From positions 6,796,163-6,860,162 of the forward strand of contig NC_089321.1 in NCBI RefSeq assembly GCF_036669915.1: 64,000 nt of DNA, given 5' to 3'. Positions 24,939-35,264 of this stretch are shown here, piece by piece (the stretch's first letter is position 1; each line of letters opens with the position of its first letter). Source of the DNA: Pocillopora verrucosa. Lineage: Eukaryota; Cnidaria; Anthozoa; Scleractinia; Pocilloporidae. Made by a program: the position numbers and the translations under genes. The notes beneath the pieces were generated by a model. It was not told where the DNA came from. It did not search any database and saw nothing but the letters and a program-made list of their open reading frames with translations.

Positions 24939-25949
24939 TTAATACTTTGCAACTTGGTTGGCTCTGGTGCATACAAGGCAGCAGCTCGAGAGATTTTTAA
25001 GACCTTGGCGATAGTTTCCACTGAAAATAAAAGAGATGCAAGGGTTTATAGCACTGTTAGAATGAGCTACACAAAAGGCAATAACTCTGAAATATTGGAA
25101 GCCGCAAGATGCCGTCATGATGCTATCTGGTGGATAGAGGACAAAGAACCACCAGATTGTGGCGGGCAGCCAGCATACTATGAACGTTACCACGATGGCA
25201 ATTGACATCTTCAGCACATTTTTCTGCCTGCGTGACTGTTGTTCTCTTCCGTTGGCCGATCCCTCGCCCGGAATGTTCTGAGATTTTAGTTTGATAACAA
25301 TAGTCATGTAAAGTATGGCAATTAAAACCATAGGAACATACCAGAATATTACAAGCATTGAAACTACGTAGTTTCGGTAACTCAGTGACTCTCCAAATAC
25401 TTCATTCCACTTGTGCACACATACCAGCCCTTCCTGATACTCAACAAGCTCGAAGGTCATCGCGTGTGGGATATTAGCAGCCACCGCAATGATCCAAGTG
25501 GCGAGAATAAAGATCCGGCAATGCTTTGAACTGATCAGTGGAGAACGGAGAGGAAAAACTACAGCTCCAAATCGATCCACTGCTATAAGAACCAGACTCT
25601 GAATCGACACCAAAGCAGAGACATCTACGAGGAAGTCATGTAGCTTACACAAAGCTTGTCCTAGAGGACCACCTAACAACCAGTAGCTGAAGTTAATTTC
25701 TGCTACAATGTATGGAAAACAGACAATCGGAAACAACAGATCTGACATGGCCATGTTTACAATAAAAAAGTTGATTGGTTTTCGCATGGATCTCGTCCTG
25801 TAGACTATAATTTCAATGAAAATATTTCCGATCAGAGCCAGAACAAAAATCAAGCAGTAATAAAAGGAAATTCCGATTCTTTTAGCTTCATGGTTGAAGC
25901 AGCTCGACGTTTGAGTTCCATTCATTGTTGCAGTCCGGTTTGCCGACAT
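24939..25949 (-). CDS. Rhodopsin-like (class A) GPCR, array copy 4
   Basis: Single exon, 336 residues from ATG 25949 (MSANRT). The first of the paired ATGs seen in copies 1-3 is ACG here. Landmarks intact: DRF, CWLP, NPCIS, Cys-rich tail (CCLVC). The upstream in-frame region carries a TGA in place of a Gly codon, which shows that the open stretch upstream of copies 1-3 is not needed for function. Loop 1 and TM1 resemble copy 1 while TM6-7 match copy 3 (FRVIAFCVAHSNSAINP), as expected if the copies exchange sequence. Confidence 0.88.
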   Translation of the reverse strand: MSANRTATMNGTQTSSCFNHEAKRIGISFYYCLIFVLALIGNIFIEIIVYRTRSMRKPINFFIVNMAMSDLLFPIVCFPYIVAEINFSYWLLGGPLGQALCKLHDFLVDVSALVSIQSLVLIAVDRFGAVVFPLRSPLISSKHCRIFILATWIIAVAANIPHAMTFELVEYQEGLVCVHKWNEVFGESLSYRNYVVSMLVIFWYVPMVLIAILYMTIVIKLKSQNIPGEGSANGREQQSRRQKNVLKMSIAIVVTFIVCWLPATIWWFFVLYPPDSIMTASCGFQYFRVIAFCVAHSNSAINPCISFIFSGNYRQGLKNLSSCCLVCTRANQVAKY

Positions 25950-26074
25950 CGTTGACACTGAGAAGTCAGTGTCCGCAGTCGGTAGATCTCCGAGAACTAA
26001 TCTTTGGCTACTATCGATACACTTTCATTGTTTGAACAAAGTAACCTGATCATCAACATTTGCAGCAAAATTGG

Positions 26075-26092
26075 TCAATGTAGAATCGCCAT
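26075..26092 (-). promoter_or_regulatory. Conserved short upstream ORF, copy 4
   Basis: Five codons (MAILH, stop), 143 bases upstream of the receptor ATG. Confidence 0.4.
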
Positions 26093-26553
26093 GAATCAAA
26101 AAATTGACACTCAAAACTTCCCTTCTGTTCTAGCTGAGATAAGTTCAGTAGCAGTCCATCAGTCTAGTTTGCGGAAAGTATTGCGCCATATGCTCATCGC
26201 TTGAAAAGATGGAAAATGTAGGAGAAAATTGATCATTATCTGATCCAAGAGACACGGATCCAGAAGTTATTAGTTTTAAATCCCCCCATGACTTCTCAAT
26301 CTTTTATGTCTGTACCGTTGGTTCATTTTGAAAATTGAGACAGTATTGTCTCTCTCTCCAGGCTCTCTCTTTTTGTAATTGGTTTTACTCATTGTGTCAA
26401 TGCATTCGGTTTTCTTGATGTGTTTAAGCCTTTAGGTATATTGTAGCCAATCATCCATCAGTCAAAGACTACACGCTCTATTGAAGACAATTTGTTCTAT
26501 AGTTGAGAATCCCCTGCGAAGCAGAAGAGAACCAGTTGTTGCTCATAATTGTC

Positions 26554-26733
26554 TTACCTAGGAAACGGGGAAATCGAATAAAACAGTTCAGACAATGTAA
26601 CCATGTTCACAATTAAAATGTTGATTAGCTTTTTCAAATTTTTTGTCTTGTTGACAATAGGAAGAGAAAATTATGTTACCATAATATCTCTTGAAACCAG
26701 ACAATAAGAAAAAGTTTTCGCGACTCTTTCATC
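26554..26733 (-). pseudogene. Relic of a receptor-1-type GPCR, U4
   Basis: Nearly identical to the U1 relic: TM1-TM2 remnant, out of frame, followed on its 5' side by the receptor 1 leader match at about 26815-26850. Confidence 0.5.
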
Positions 26734-27576
26734 TTTTGGATTGACTGCGCAGCAAATGTGTTTCAGTCAACGCTGCAGTTAAGTTTCTATTATTCTTGTA
26801 ACTGAGAGATCTGTTTCTTCTTCAGCCAGCTGTTCTCTAACTCTGGAAATTACGTTTAACTAAAATCAATATAAAAAATTGATCATACCTATATGTTAAA
26901 ACTGTTTATTCAAGCATCTCCACAGTTTTTCATTTCGTCTTTAAAATCCTTTCAGATAAAGTGATGGTCGCTAAATTATATTTACTCTTATGGTCTTCTT
27001 GGTGTTGTTAATCAGGTCTGACTTGTAGGATAATTGCTCTGTGACAATAATGCGTTTGCACTTTGTATCAAACGGCCGCTTTTCCTTTCGAAGGAAGCAA
27101 AAACGATTTGTCAAATTTTTACGCATTTTGGAAATGCAAGTACCGAACGATTCTCATTTCGTTATTCTCTCTTTTCAAACGAAAAATAATCGCGTCGTCT
27201 TCTTAGCCGTTTAGACATAAACAGATAGGCCTGGGAATTTAGCGCTGTTATCGTGCTCTAAAGTAAAACCATAACTATTCTTTTTAGCGAAAGCGAGTGA
27301 TTAGACGCAATTAAAAGCAAACTTAGCCAGATGTTTTCCATGCGCTCGCATCCAAACTAGTTCTACTTTATCTTATTTGTTTCTAGATATTATAATTTCC
27401 TCCAATATTCCTTCTTTAGATAGGCTTTCCTAAGATTTAATTCTGCACTTGTAAGTAACATTTTTAGCCATTACAAAATAACTCACTGATTGCGAGTTCT
27501 GCAGAGAAAAGATGTTACTCAACACGTTTGAATGTATTGTTAGGTAATTCAAGTGCATTGAGGAAGATCCCAGTGG

Positions 27577-27770
27577 GGTTCATTGTTAGCCGTAAAATGG
27601 CCAAAGACATTAGCCGTTAAAATTGACAAATTTTAACCATTAGTCGTGAAAAAGGCAACCGCAAAAAAATAAATTCTGGTGACAACAATGGAAAGATGTT
27701 CACCGCACGTGAATCGATCAAAATCTCAACCATTAGCCGTGAAAGCCGTCAACTTATTGACACCCTCATT
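27577..27770. repeat. Dispersed TTAGCCGTAAAA repeat, copy 4
   Basis: Almost identical to the U1 copy (13716-13900), including GGTGACAACAATGGAAAGATG. Confidence 0.65.
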
Positions 27771-29130
27771 AAGCAGCTATTTTGTCCAAACTTGAATTTC
27801 CAGAAGTTGAATGAGATCATTCTAGGATTCTGTTGCAAAAGCGAATTTTAGATGCAAGCTGGCCAGTTGTTTCCATACGCCGACGACGTCAAAGTGACTC
27901 TATTTTATTTGCTTTGTTTCTAGATATCCTAATTTCCTCCAATGTTCCTTCGTTTCTTAAGCTTTCCTAAGATTTGATTGGCATTTGTATTCAAAACTTC
28001 TAGTTATTACAAGATAACTCACTGGTTGCAGATAATGGAAGGAAAAGATGTGTTCCTCGCGTGTTGGAATACATTGTTAATTAATTCAGGTGGATTGAGC
28101 GGCTATTTTGTCTTAAGTGCCGTTTCTTTAAAGGTTGATTTAAATCACTCAAAAGTTACAGTCTGCTTAATTGCTTATGTGCCTTTGTGTCCGTTGTAAC
28201 CTCTTTTTATAATAAATGTATTTGACTTTCACCCTATTTCGAGAATATTGTACTAGCCGTTCTTTATGACTGCTGATAGGAGGACATTTCATTTTCAGAT
28301 TTCATTCAACCCTCATTTTTTGAAAACCACAAGACATTCGAAATTTTTTGTTGAAACAACATGTTAAAACTTATCTACAAATGAATTATTGCGCGATCTC
28401 AAAAATTGGAGGAATATCTTTAAAAGCAAAGATCTGTCGAATATCTTGACACCTTTTTTCTCTGCCACCCATGTTAGCCTGAGAACGAGTCAGAAACTTA
28501 CAAAACCTTTTCGTAAAACAAGGCATTAGTCCACTGTTTGTAGATGAAAATATGACGCATGGACGTTTGGTCATTTTACAGTCCGTAAGTATGATGTTTG
28601 AATTTCCCATGAAGAAAATTAAATAGGATTAGTTTCCAAAATTTGAACTGAAGCATTTTGTTCGGGCACAAGACATTTCCAAGTGGCCCTGATTGTTAGC
28701 AACAAAGTTAAGGCTCGTTTCATGTGCATAGAACAATGTTAAGAACAGGTTTATTCTTCGGCAGTTTTGGGGTTAAAGTCGTACTTTTAGCCTAATTCTG
28801 ATTGTGACCACATCGTGCAAGTAATTGACGGACGTTTTCTTGTTTAGGCTTCACATTTCAGTTGATGGACTGGACCGTCGTCATTAAATGACACATATTT
28901 AGTTACACTCCACCTCGAAATCCTTTTACATTACTATACATGTATATCGTTTTTAAAAATGAACTTGTTTAAGTGAATCTTGATGTTCTGGTTACGAACA
29001 ATCAGAATCAAAATTTTTCTTTTTGTAAGGGGTAAAAACAACCCGCAGCCACAACTGATCCATTGCTGATCCTTCTATTATAGTTGTTGACTTCTTAATC
29101 TTTTTCACTTATCAAACTTGTGAGTGAACC

Positions 29131-30144
29131 TTAATACTTTGCAACTTGGTTGGCACTGGTGCATACAAGGCAGCATCTCAAGAGATTTTTAAGACCTTGG
29201 CGATAGTTTCCACTGAAAATAAAAGAGATGCAAGGGTTTATAGCACTGTTAAAATGAGCCAGACGGAAAGCAATAGCTGCGAAATATTGGAAGCCGCAAG
29301 ATGCCGTCATAGTGCTGTCTGGAGCATAAAGGACAAGGAACCACCAGATTGTAGTGGGCAGCCAGCATACTATGAACGTTACCACGATGGCAATTGACAT
29401 CTTCAGCACATTTTTCTGTCTGCGCGACTGTTGTTCTCTTCCGTTGGCCGATCCCTCGCCCGGAATATTCTGAGATTTTAGTTTAATAACAACGGTCATG
29501 TAAAGTATGGAAATCAAAACCATAGGAACATACCAGAATATTACAAGCATTGAAACTTCGTAGCTTCGGTAACTCAGTGACTCTCCAAATACTTCATTAC
29601 GCTTGTACACACATACCAGCCCTTCCTGATACTCAACAAGTTCGTAGGTCAAAGCGTCTGGGATATTAGCAGCAACCGCAATGATCCAAGTGGCGAGAAT
29701 AAAGAACCGACAATGCTTTGAACTGATCAGTGGAGAACGGAGAGGAAAAACTACAGCTCCAAATCGATCCACTGCTATAAGAACCAGACTTTGAATCGAC
29801 AAGGAAGCAGAGACATCTATGAGGAAGTAATTTAGCTTACATAAAGCTTGTCCTACAGGACCACCTAAAATATAGTAGCCGAAGTTCATCTCTGTTACAA
29901 TGTATGGAAAACACACAATCGGAAACAACAGATCTGACATGGCCATGTTTAAAATGAAAAAGTTGATTGGTTTTCGCATGGATTTCGTCCTGTAGACTAT
30001 AATTCCAATGAAAATGTTTCCGATCAGTGCCAGAACGAAAATCAGGCAGTAATAAAAGGAAATACCGATTCTTTTAGCTTCATGGTTGAAGCAGCTCGAT
30101 CTTTGACTTCCATTCATTGTTGCAGTCCTGTTTGCCAACATCAT
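29131..30144 (-). CDS. Rhodopsin-like (class A) GPCR, array copy 5
   Basis: Single exon, 337 residues from ATG 30144 (MMLANRT). Landmarks intact: D71, DRF, CWLP, NPCIS, Cys-rich tail. Distinctive in loop 1 (MNFGYYILGGPVGQ), TM3 (IDVSASLSIQSL), loop 2 (CVYKRNEVF, where others have HKWNEVF) and TM6 (WFLVLYAPDS). The 5' flank is the most diverged of the five, and the long upstream open stretch is deleted in part. Ligand unknown. Confidence 0.88.
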   Translation of the reverse strand: MMLANRTATMNGSQRSSCFNHEAKRIGISFYYCLIFVLALIGNIFIGIIVYRTKSMRKPINFFILNMAMSDLLFPIVCFPYIVTEMNFGYYILGGPVGQALCKLNYFLIDVSASLSIQSLVLIAVDRFGAVVFPLRSPLISSKHCRFFILATWIIAVAANIPDALTYELVEYQEGLVCVYKRNEVFGESLSYRSYEVSMLVIFWYVPMVLISILYMTVVIKLKSQNIPGEGSANGREQQSRRQKNVLKMSIAIVVTFIVCWLPTTIWWFLVLYAPDSTMTASCGFQYFAAIAFRLAHFNSAINPCISFIFSGNYRQGLKNLLRCCLVCTSANQVAKY

Positions 30145-30263
30145 TGACACTGAAAAACCAGTGTCCGCAGCCGGTAGTTCTCCGAGAACTAATTTTGGCT
30201 GTTATCAATGCACTTTCATTGTTTAAAAGAAAGCTGATTATTAACATTTTTAGCAAAATTGGT

Positions 30264-30281
30264 CAATGTAGAATCGCCATG
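30264..30281 (-). promoter_or_regulatory. Conserved short upstream ORF, copy 5
   Basis: Five codons (MAILH, stop), 137 bases upstream of the receptor ATG; retained although the surrounding leader has diverged. Confidence 0.4.
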
Positions 30282-30518
30282 AATAAAAACAATTGATACT
30301 CAAAACTTCCCTTCTGTTCTCTCCCGGCTCTCTCTTTTTGTAATTGGTTTTACTCATTGTGTCAGTACATTCGGTTTTCTTGATGTGTTTAAGACTTTAT
30401 GTATATTGCAGCCAATCATCCATCAGTCAAAGACTACACGCTATGCTGAGGACAGTTTGTTCTATATTTGAAAATCCCCAGCGAAGCAGAAGAGAACCAG
30501 TTGTTGTTCTTTATTGTC

Positions 30519-30710
30519 TTACCTTGGAAACAGAAAAATCGAATAAAACAGATCAGACGTAACCATGCTTACAATTAAAATGTTGATTAGCAATCTCAAA
30601 TTTTTTGTCTTGTTGACAAATATTTCGACAAATACCAGCAAGAGAAAATTATGTTTCCGTGATATCTCTTGAAACCATACAATAAGAAAAAGTTTTCGCG
30701 ATTCTTTCAT
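30519..30710 (-). pseudogene. Relic of a receptor-1-type GPCR (clearest copy), U5
   Basis: Reads on the - strand as TM1-TM2 of the receptor family: NKTKNLRLLINILIVSMVTS, then DLFYSIFLFP, against YRTKSLRKPVNFFIANMAVS and DLLIPIFLFP in receptor 1. The IFLFP ending is specific to receptor 1. A stop follows and nothing of TM3-TM7 is left. The leader match to receptor 1 lies at about 30790-30835. In 5'-3' order the relic precedes the intact receptor, as receptor 1 precedes receptor 2 on the + strand. Confidence 0.65.
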
Positions 30711-32134
30711 CTTTAGGATTAACTGCGCAGCTTGAAATGAGCTGTGTTTCAGTCAACGCTGCAGTTAAGTTTCTATTATTCTTGTAACTGAGAGATCTGT
30801 TTTCTCTTCACCCAGCTGTTCTCTAACTCTGGAAATTTCGTTGAACTAAAATCAATATAAAAAATTGATCATACCTATTTGTTAAAATTGTTTATTCAAG
30901 CATCTTCACAGTTTTTTATTTCGTCTTTTAAAATCCTTTCAGATAAAGTGACGGTCGCTAAGTTATATTTACTCTTATGGTCTTCTTGGTGTTGTTAATC
31001 AGGTCTGACTTGTAGGATAATTGCTCTGTGACAATAATGCGTTTACAGTTTGTATCAAACGGCTGCTTTTCCTTTCAAAGGAAGCAAAAACGATTTGTCA
31101 AAATTTTTACGCATTTTGGAAATGCAAGAACCGAACGATTCTCATTCCCTTAGTCTTTCTTTTCAAACAAAAACTAATCGCGTCGTCTTTTTTAGCCTTT
31201 TAGACATAAACAGATAGGCCTGGCGCTGTCATCGTGCTCTAAAGCAAAACCATAACTATTCTCTGTAGCAAAAGCGAGCAATTAGACGCAAATAAAAGAA
31301 AGCTAAGCCAGCTGTTTTATATACGCTGGCATCCAAACGGGTTCTATTTTATCTGATTTGTTTCTAGATATTTTAATTTCCTCCAATATTCTTTCTTTAA
31401 ATAGGCTTCCCTAAGATTTAATTCTGCACTTGTAAGTAACATTTTTAGCCATTACAAAAATAACTTACCGGTCGCGGATTTTGAAAAGAAAAGATGTTAC
31501 CCAACATGTTTGAATGTATTGTTAGGTAATTCAGAGGTATTTAGGAGGGTCCTAGTGGGGTTAACCAAAACACCAAGCCAATATAGGATCTTTTCTTTCT
31601 TTATTCCCTTTCCTGTTCCTTGGGGCGTTATTATATGGAAGCACGCAGTCAACTGAAATCATTACGTGAAGAAATTACCTAAGTATTGTGATCATAGCTT
31701 TAAAAAAAATTCGATTTTGGAAACGAGCACGTGGCAATTAAAAGAACCAAAAGAAATATAAAAAACGAGCGATAAGTTTCGCTTTGAGCAACAACCAAGA
31801 GCTAAGTAACATAATCACAAAACAAGTTATGGCCTACCAACGTTCGCGGGTCGCGATTACTTTATCAAGGATTACGATCTAACTTGTCTTCTATTCAAAA
31901 ACGATCTTGATCACACAGGGTCTCATTCTGACCTGAAACGCTAACTATAATTTTCTGTCTGAAAGGAACTAATCTCGGGGGCGTCAATCGAACCAGAAAA
32001 TATTTCGCATCTTTTCTCGGAAGCGGTAACATTTAGCTTCAACGGAAAGAGTTACACAAAACGCTTTTCCATGAGCGAGAAGTTTCATATTTATCATCCT
32101 CCAATAAGAAATTTACTGTGTACATGAGTAAAGT

Positions 32135-32231
32135 CCAGTTCGGTCTGTGATAACAAGTGATTACAAAATCGGACGACAGCGAAGTGGGAGTCCGATTTAG
32201 TAATCACGAGTGTGATAAAAGACCGAATTGG
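32135..32231. repeat. Foldback (inverted repeat) element, copy 1
   Basis: About 40-base arms (32135-32174, beginning CCAGTTCGGTCTGTGATAAC, and 32190-32231, ending GATAAAAGACCGAATTGG) are near-reverse complements around a 15-base spacer. A related foldback with the same arm ends lies at 62076-62174. Confidence 0.65.
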
Positions 32232-33949
32232 ACAACAGGAAGTCCTATTACCAATTGATCATAACCATTACAATCTCCTTAAAAAAAAAAACAAATTTAT
32301 TTAGAAAAGGGCTTTCAAGATAAATTATTTTTTAAAAAGTCTTCCTTTTTAAGGAATTCCCCAGCTCTGTTAGAGTAAGTGGTTACTGCTATGGTCGTTG
32401 TTATCAGTTCTGCTGGTGGATTTAACTGAGTGGACTTACTATGATTGGCTGCTTTAACAGTCCGATTAAAGCCAACTGTACGATTACTCTATCCAATTAC
32501 AACTCTACACAATAGTTAGTGAAAAACTAGCAGGTAATGCACCAATCACATTTTAGAAAATTGTAATGGTTGATTATAAATGGAAATAGGTAGTGTGAAG
32601 TCCACAATTTGATGCTTTTGCTAAGTTTTCACATTGTTGGGTCGATGTAGTATCTTGTTGTTGTCTTTATAATCCTACTTGCGTTCTATTTTTCCGTTTT
32701 ACTTAATCTCCTCACAATGTTGCGTTTCCCCATTTTTAAGTCGTCATGAATTTAAAATGAGCGGTGGCAGATTTGTGAAGAGGACAGATTATCCAAACGT
32801 CAAATGGGAGTAAAGCAAAATCAGTGGAATCTGGCTTGAGGTAGATCACGAAATCAACGCCCACATCGCACGCACATAATGTTTTATATACATCACCATT
32901 TGCACTGATTCCAAAAAGGCACTCAAGCGTTAGGTGTAATCTAAGACAAATAAAGTTGACGATCAACTGTACTCTAGCCCCATTGTCTCTTTTTAAGGAA
33001 ATCACTAAGACGATTAACTGACAAACTGAAAACATATCTCCTACTCGTCATTACTGAATGGGCGTTATCGTGATATCGGGTAATTTTAAAGGGTGGCCGA
33101 AGACCAGGAACATGTGTCGGGGGAATGATCTTGGCTAAAAACAGTATGATCTTATTTTTGGTGAGGCAATCAAAGGAGTCTGACTCAAAATGGCCATGAA
33201 GAGGCAATGTTACTCTGTTTTAACTCAAAATTTTTCGAAATCAAACTCAACTCAACTTAACCCAAAATCAACCCTCTGTTGTAATCAAACAAATGAACGT
33301 TGCCGAGACGAAACTGGTCGAAATACACTGTTTTGAAAATGCACGTGTGCTTTTCACCAAACAAAATAATGATTATTTTTAAGTACTAGTTCTTCAAAGC
33401 ACTCCTAACACATGTATATGAAGTGGTCCTTAGTAGAAGGCTGATCCATAGTTACCTCAAACAGAAAATATTTCTTTTGCGGCGATTAAGACACGATTTC
33501 CGCCCCCTTTTTTTTCCAGTCCCAGGGAGGAAAGTGGATCTTGATGAAACGTTGGCTATCAAGCCTCGCTGCCGTGCCGGTCTTGTATTCTTGAACAAAA
33601 ATCTCTCTGATTATCAGAATAGCTACAATCAGAGTCAAAATTAGTTGACACATCCATGGCTAACTTAACAAGGGTAAAAAGATATAAAATTTAAATAACA
33701 TTGGGGGTGAAAGGGCCATTGTGTCAACAATTTTGTCGCTGATTCTACATGAGCAGCTTCTAAAAACATGATCATGCGTATTCCCTGTTAATACTGTAAA
33801 CATGGACACTTGATTGGACTTAAAGATGTGTTTTGAACGTAACTGTTCATAAGATAAAAATAATAAAGCCAATTTTTCGTAAATCGCCTGCGTCAAAATA
33901 TTTACGTTTTAAACAATTTGAATCTCTTTACGGACCATTCATCATTTAT

Positions 33950-34100
33950 CGCAAGGGAGGGGGGAGTGGAGGATTTTGGGGATCACATTGTGTCAGTGGG
34001 CGCGGAAGGTGGGTCAGTCGTATCCAACAAAGTGTAAAGGGAGGGAAAATTGACTGGCAGTGAGAGGGGTCATAAGACTATCATAGAGCCTTATGGGGGG
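33950..34100. repeat. Dispersed G-run repeat (inverted match to 5741-5900)
   Basis: See 5741-5900; the shared core is AATTGACT, then CATAAGA and AGCCTTATGGGGGG in the complementary order. Confidence 0.5.
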
Positions 34101-35064
34101 GATCAAGCGATAAATTCAAATACACATTACCCTAGGGCCTCTTCACACAAGTTCTGATTATTTTGAAGTCCGGGGTTGTATCACTGCAAAGAGTACTAAA
34201 GACAAAAACTTTATACAAATGTCTGGTTTGCTTCAAAACTCGACTGGGTTTGTCTTTCTTTCGACCAAAAATAAGCAAAATGGGGTGTGAAGATGACAAA
34301 AGAAATTACAAAGTCAATTGTGTCTGAATGGAGAGGATCATGATGTAAAAACAAGACAAACGAAATATGGTTATTTGAGTTTAAGTATCAATTCAGGTTA
34401 GCTTTTGGGTCGTGTTTACATGCAGTAATAAAACAAATCATTTCAACCCTTCTATTCCAGTCGGGTCAACCCCGGTAAGGCTTCACTCCTTTCTTCATGT
34501 AAACGCGTACAATCATTTGACGACAGTAAAGTTAGTTTTTGTGGTCATTCATCCTGAGTGGGTAAGTAAGTGTAAGGAGGCTTCTGGTCTGATAAGCAGC
34601 CGCTGTTTGGTCTTCTCAAGCAACGCGCCTTTGGCAGAGAGGGCTGGGAAGGAGGGAAATACTACCAAGCGAATTAATGTGAACTGATAACAAGTTCGGT
34701 CTAACGATGGGTTAGGAGAGGGGTAAGTGTGTTGTTGCTTAGATACAGACATCGATCCAGAAATTCCTGGATTGTGAAATTTGCAGTTACATGCAGTAAG
34801 GAGACTAACAAGTAGAATTATACAATAGATAAAATCCAACTTTAATCATTGACGTCTTGGCAAAAAAAACACAATTCTTTTAAATGCTAACTGTTCTGTA
34901 TGATATACAACCAGAATACAAACTCAATGGGAATAAAGATCTCCATTAAATTGAACATTTCAATTATTAATTTCAACTCACAACATCAAAGAAAAATTAC
35001 AAGGATCAGATTTTCTCTGTTGCATATTTTGTTCATAATTGTATCTCTCAGGAGAGAATAAAAA

Positions 35065-35070
35065 TTTATT
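35065..35070 (-). terminator. Candidate poly(A) signal of the Schlafen-like gene
   Basis: TTTATT on the + strand (AATAAA on -), 195 bases downstream of the stop codon. Confidence 0.4.
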
Positions 35071-35264
35071 AAATGCAAAAATATATAAACTTTTTTTAAA
35101 TAAAGTTGTTACACTGGCATTCAGTAATTATGTTTTCTTTTGATAATACCAAACTTTAAACTTCAATATACCAGAGATAATAATTCTTAAACTAAACTTT
35201 TTCTGTAGTATGTACAATAGACAATTAACATAGCTTCTTTCAATCTCCATTTCAATCCACAACA

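Larger units (their letters stand above)
24606..29040. repeat. Tandem receptor unit U4
   Basis: Receptor, relic, module A (about 27350-27585), TTAGCC element, module B (about 27880-28100), then a shortened tail that joins unit U5 directly at about 29041 without the GACCATAAAGATG block. Confidence 0.6.
29041..31565. repeat. Tandem receptor unit U5 (truncated, end of array)
   Basis: Receptor, relic and module A (about 31330-31562). Homology to the array ends at CCTAGTGGGGTTAACC near 31565. Confidence 0.6.
31566..35064. other. Intergenic DNA between receptor array and Schlafen-like gene
   Basis: No gene with family resemblance. It contains the foldback at 32135-32231 and a G-rich dispersed repeat at 33950-34100 that matches 5741-5900 in reverse. 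Open frames are short and atypical. Confidence 0.55.

Noticed and set aside
14589-28610. Similar - strand short frames in each array unit (MGNSNIILTDCK-like, for example 28386-28610)
   Set aside because: They recur because the unit is duplicated; frames shift between copies and there are no conserved starts, so they are non-coding repeats.
11117-29397. + strand 83-codon frames opposite the array receptors
   Set aside because: Exact antisense shadows of receptor TM6-TM7 and tail; conserved only because the receptors are.
34549-34839. - strand 96-codon frame with a signal-peptide-like start
   Set aside because: The remainder is low in family features and no promoter or splice context is visible; probably chance.
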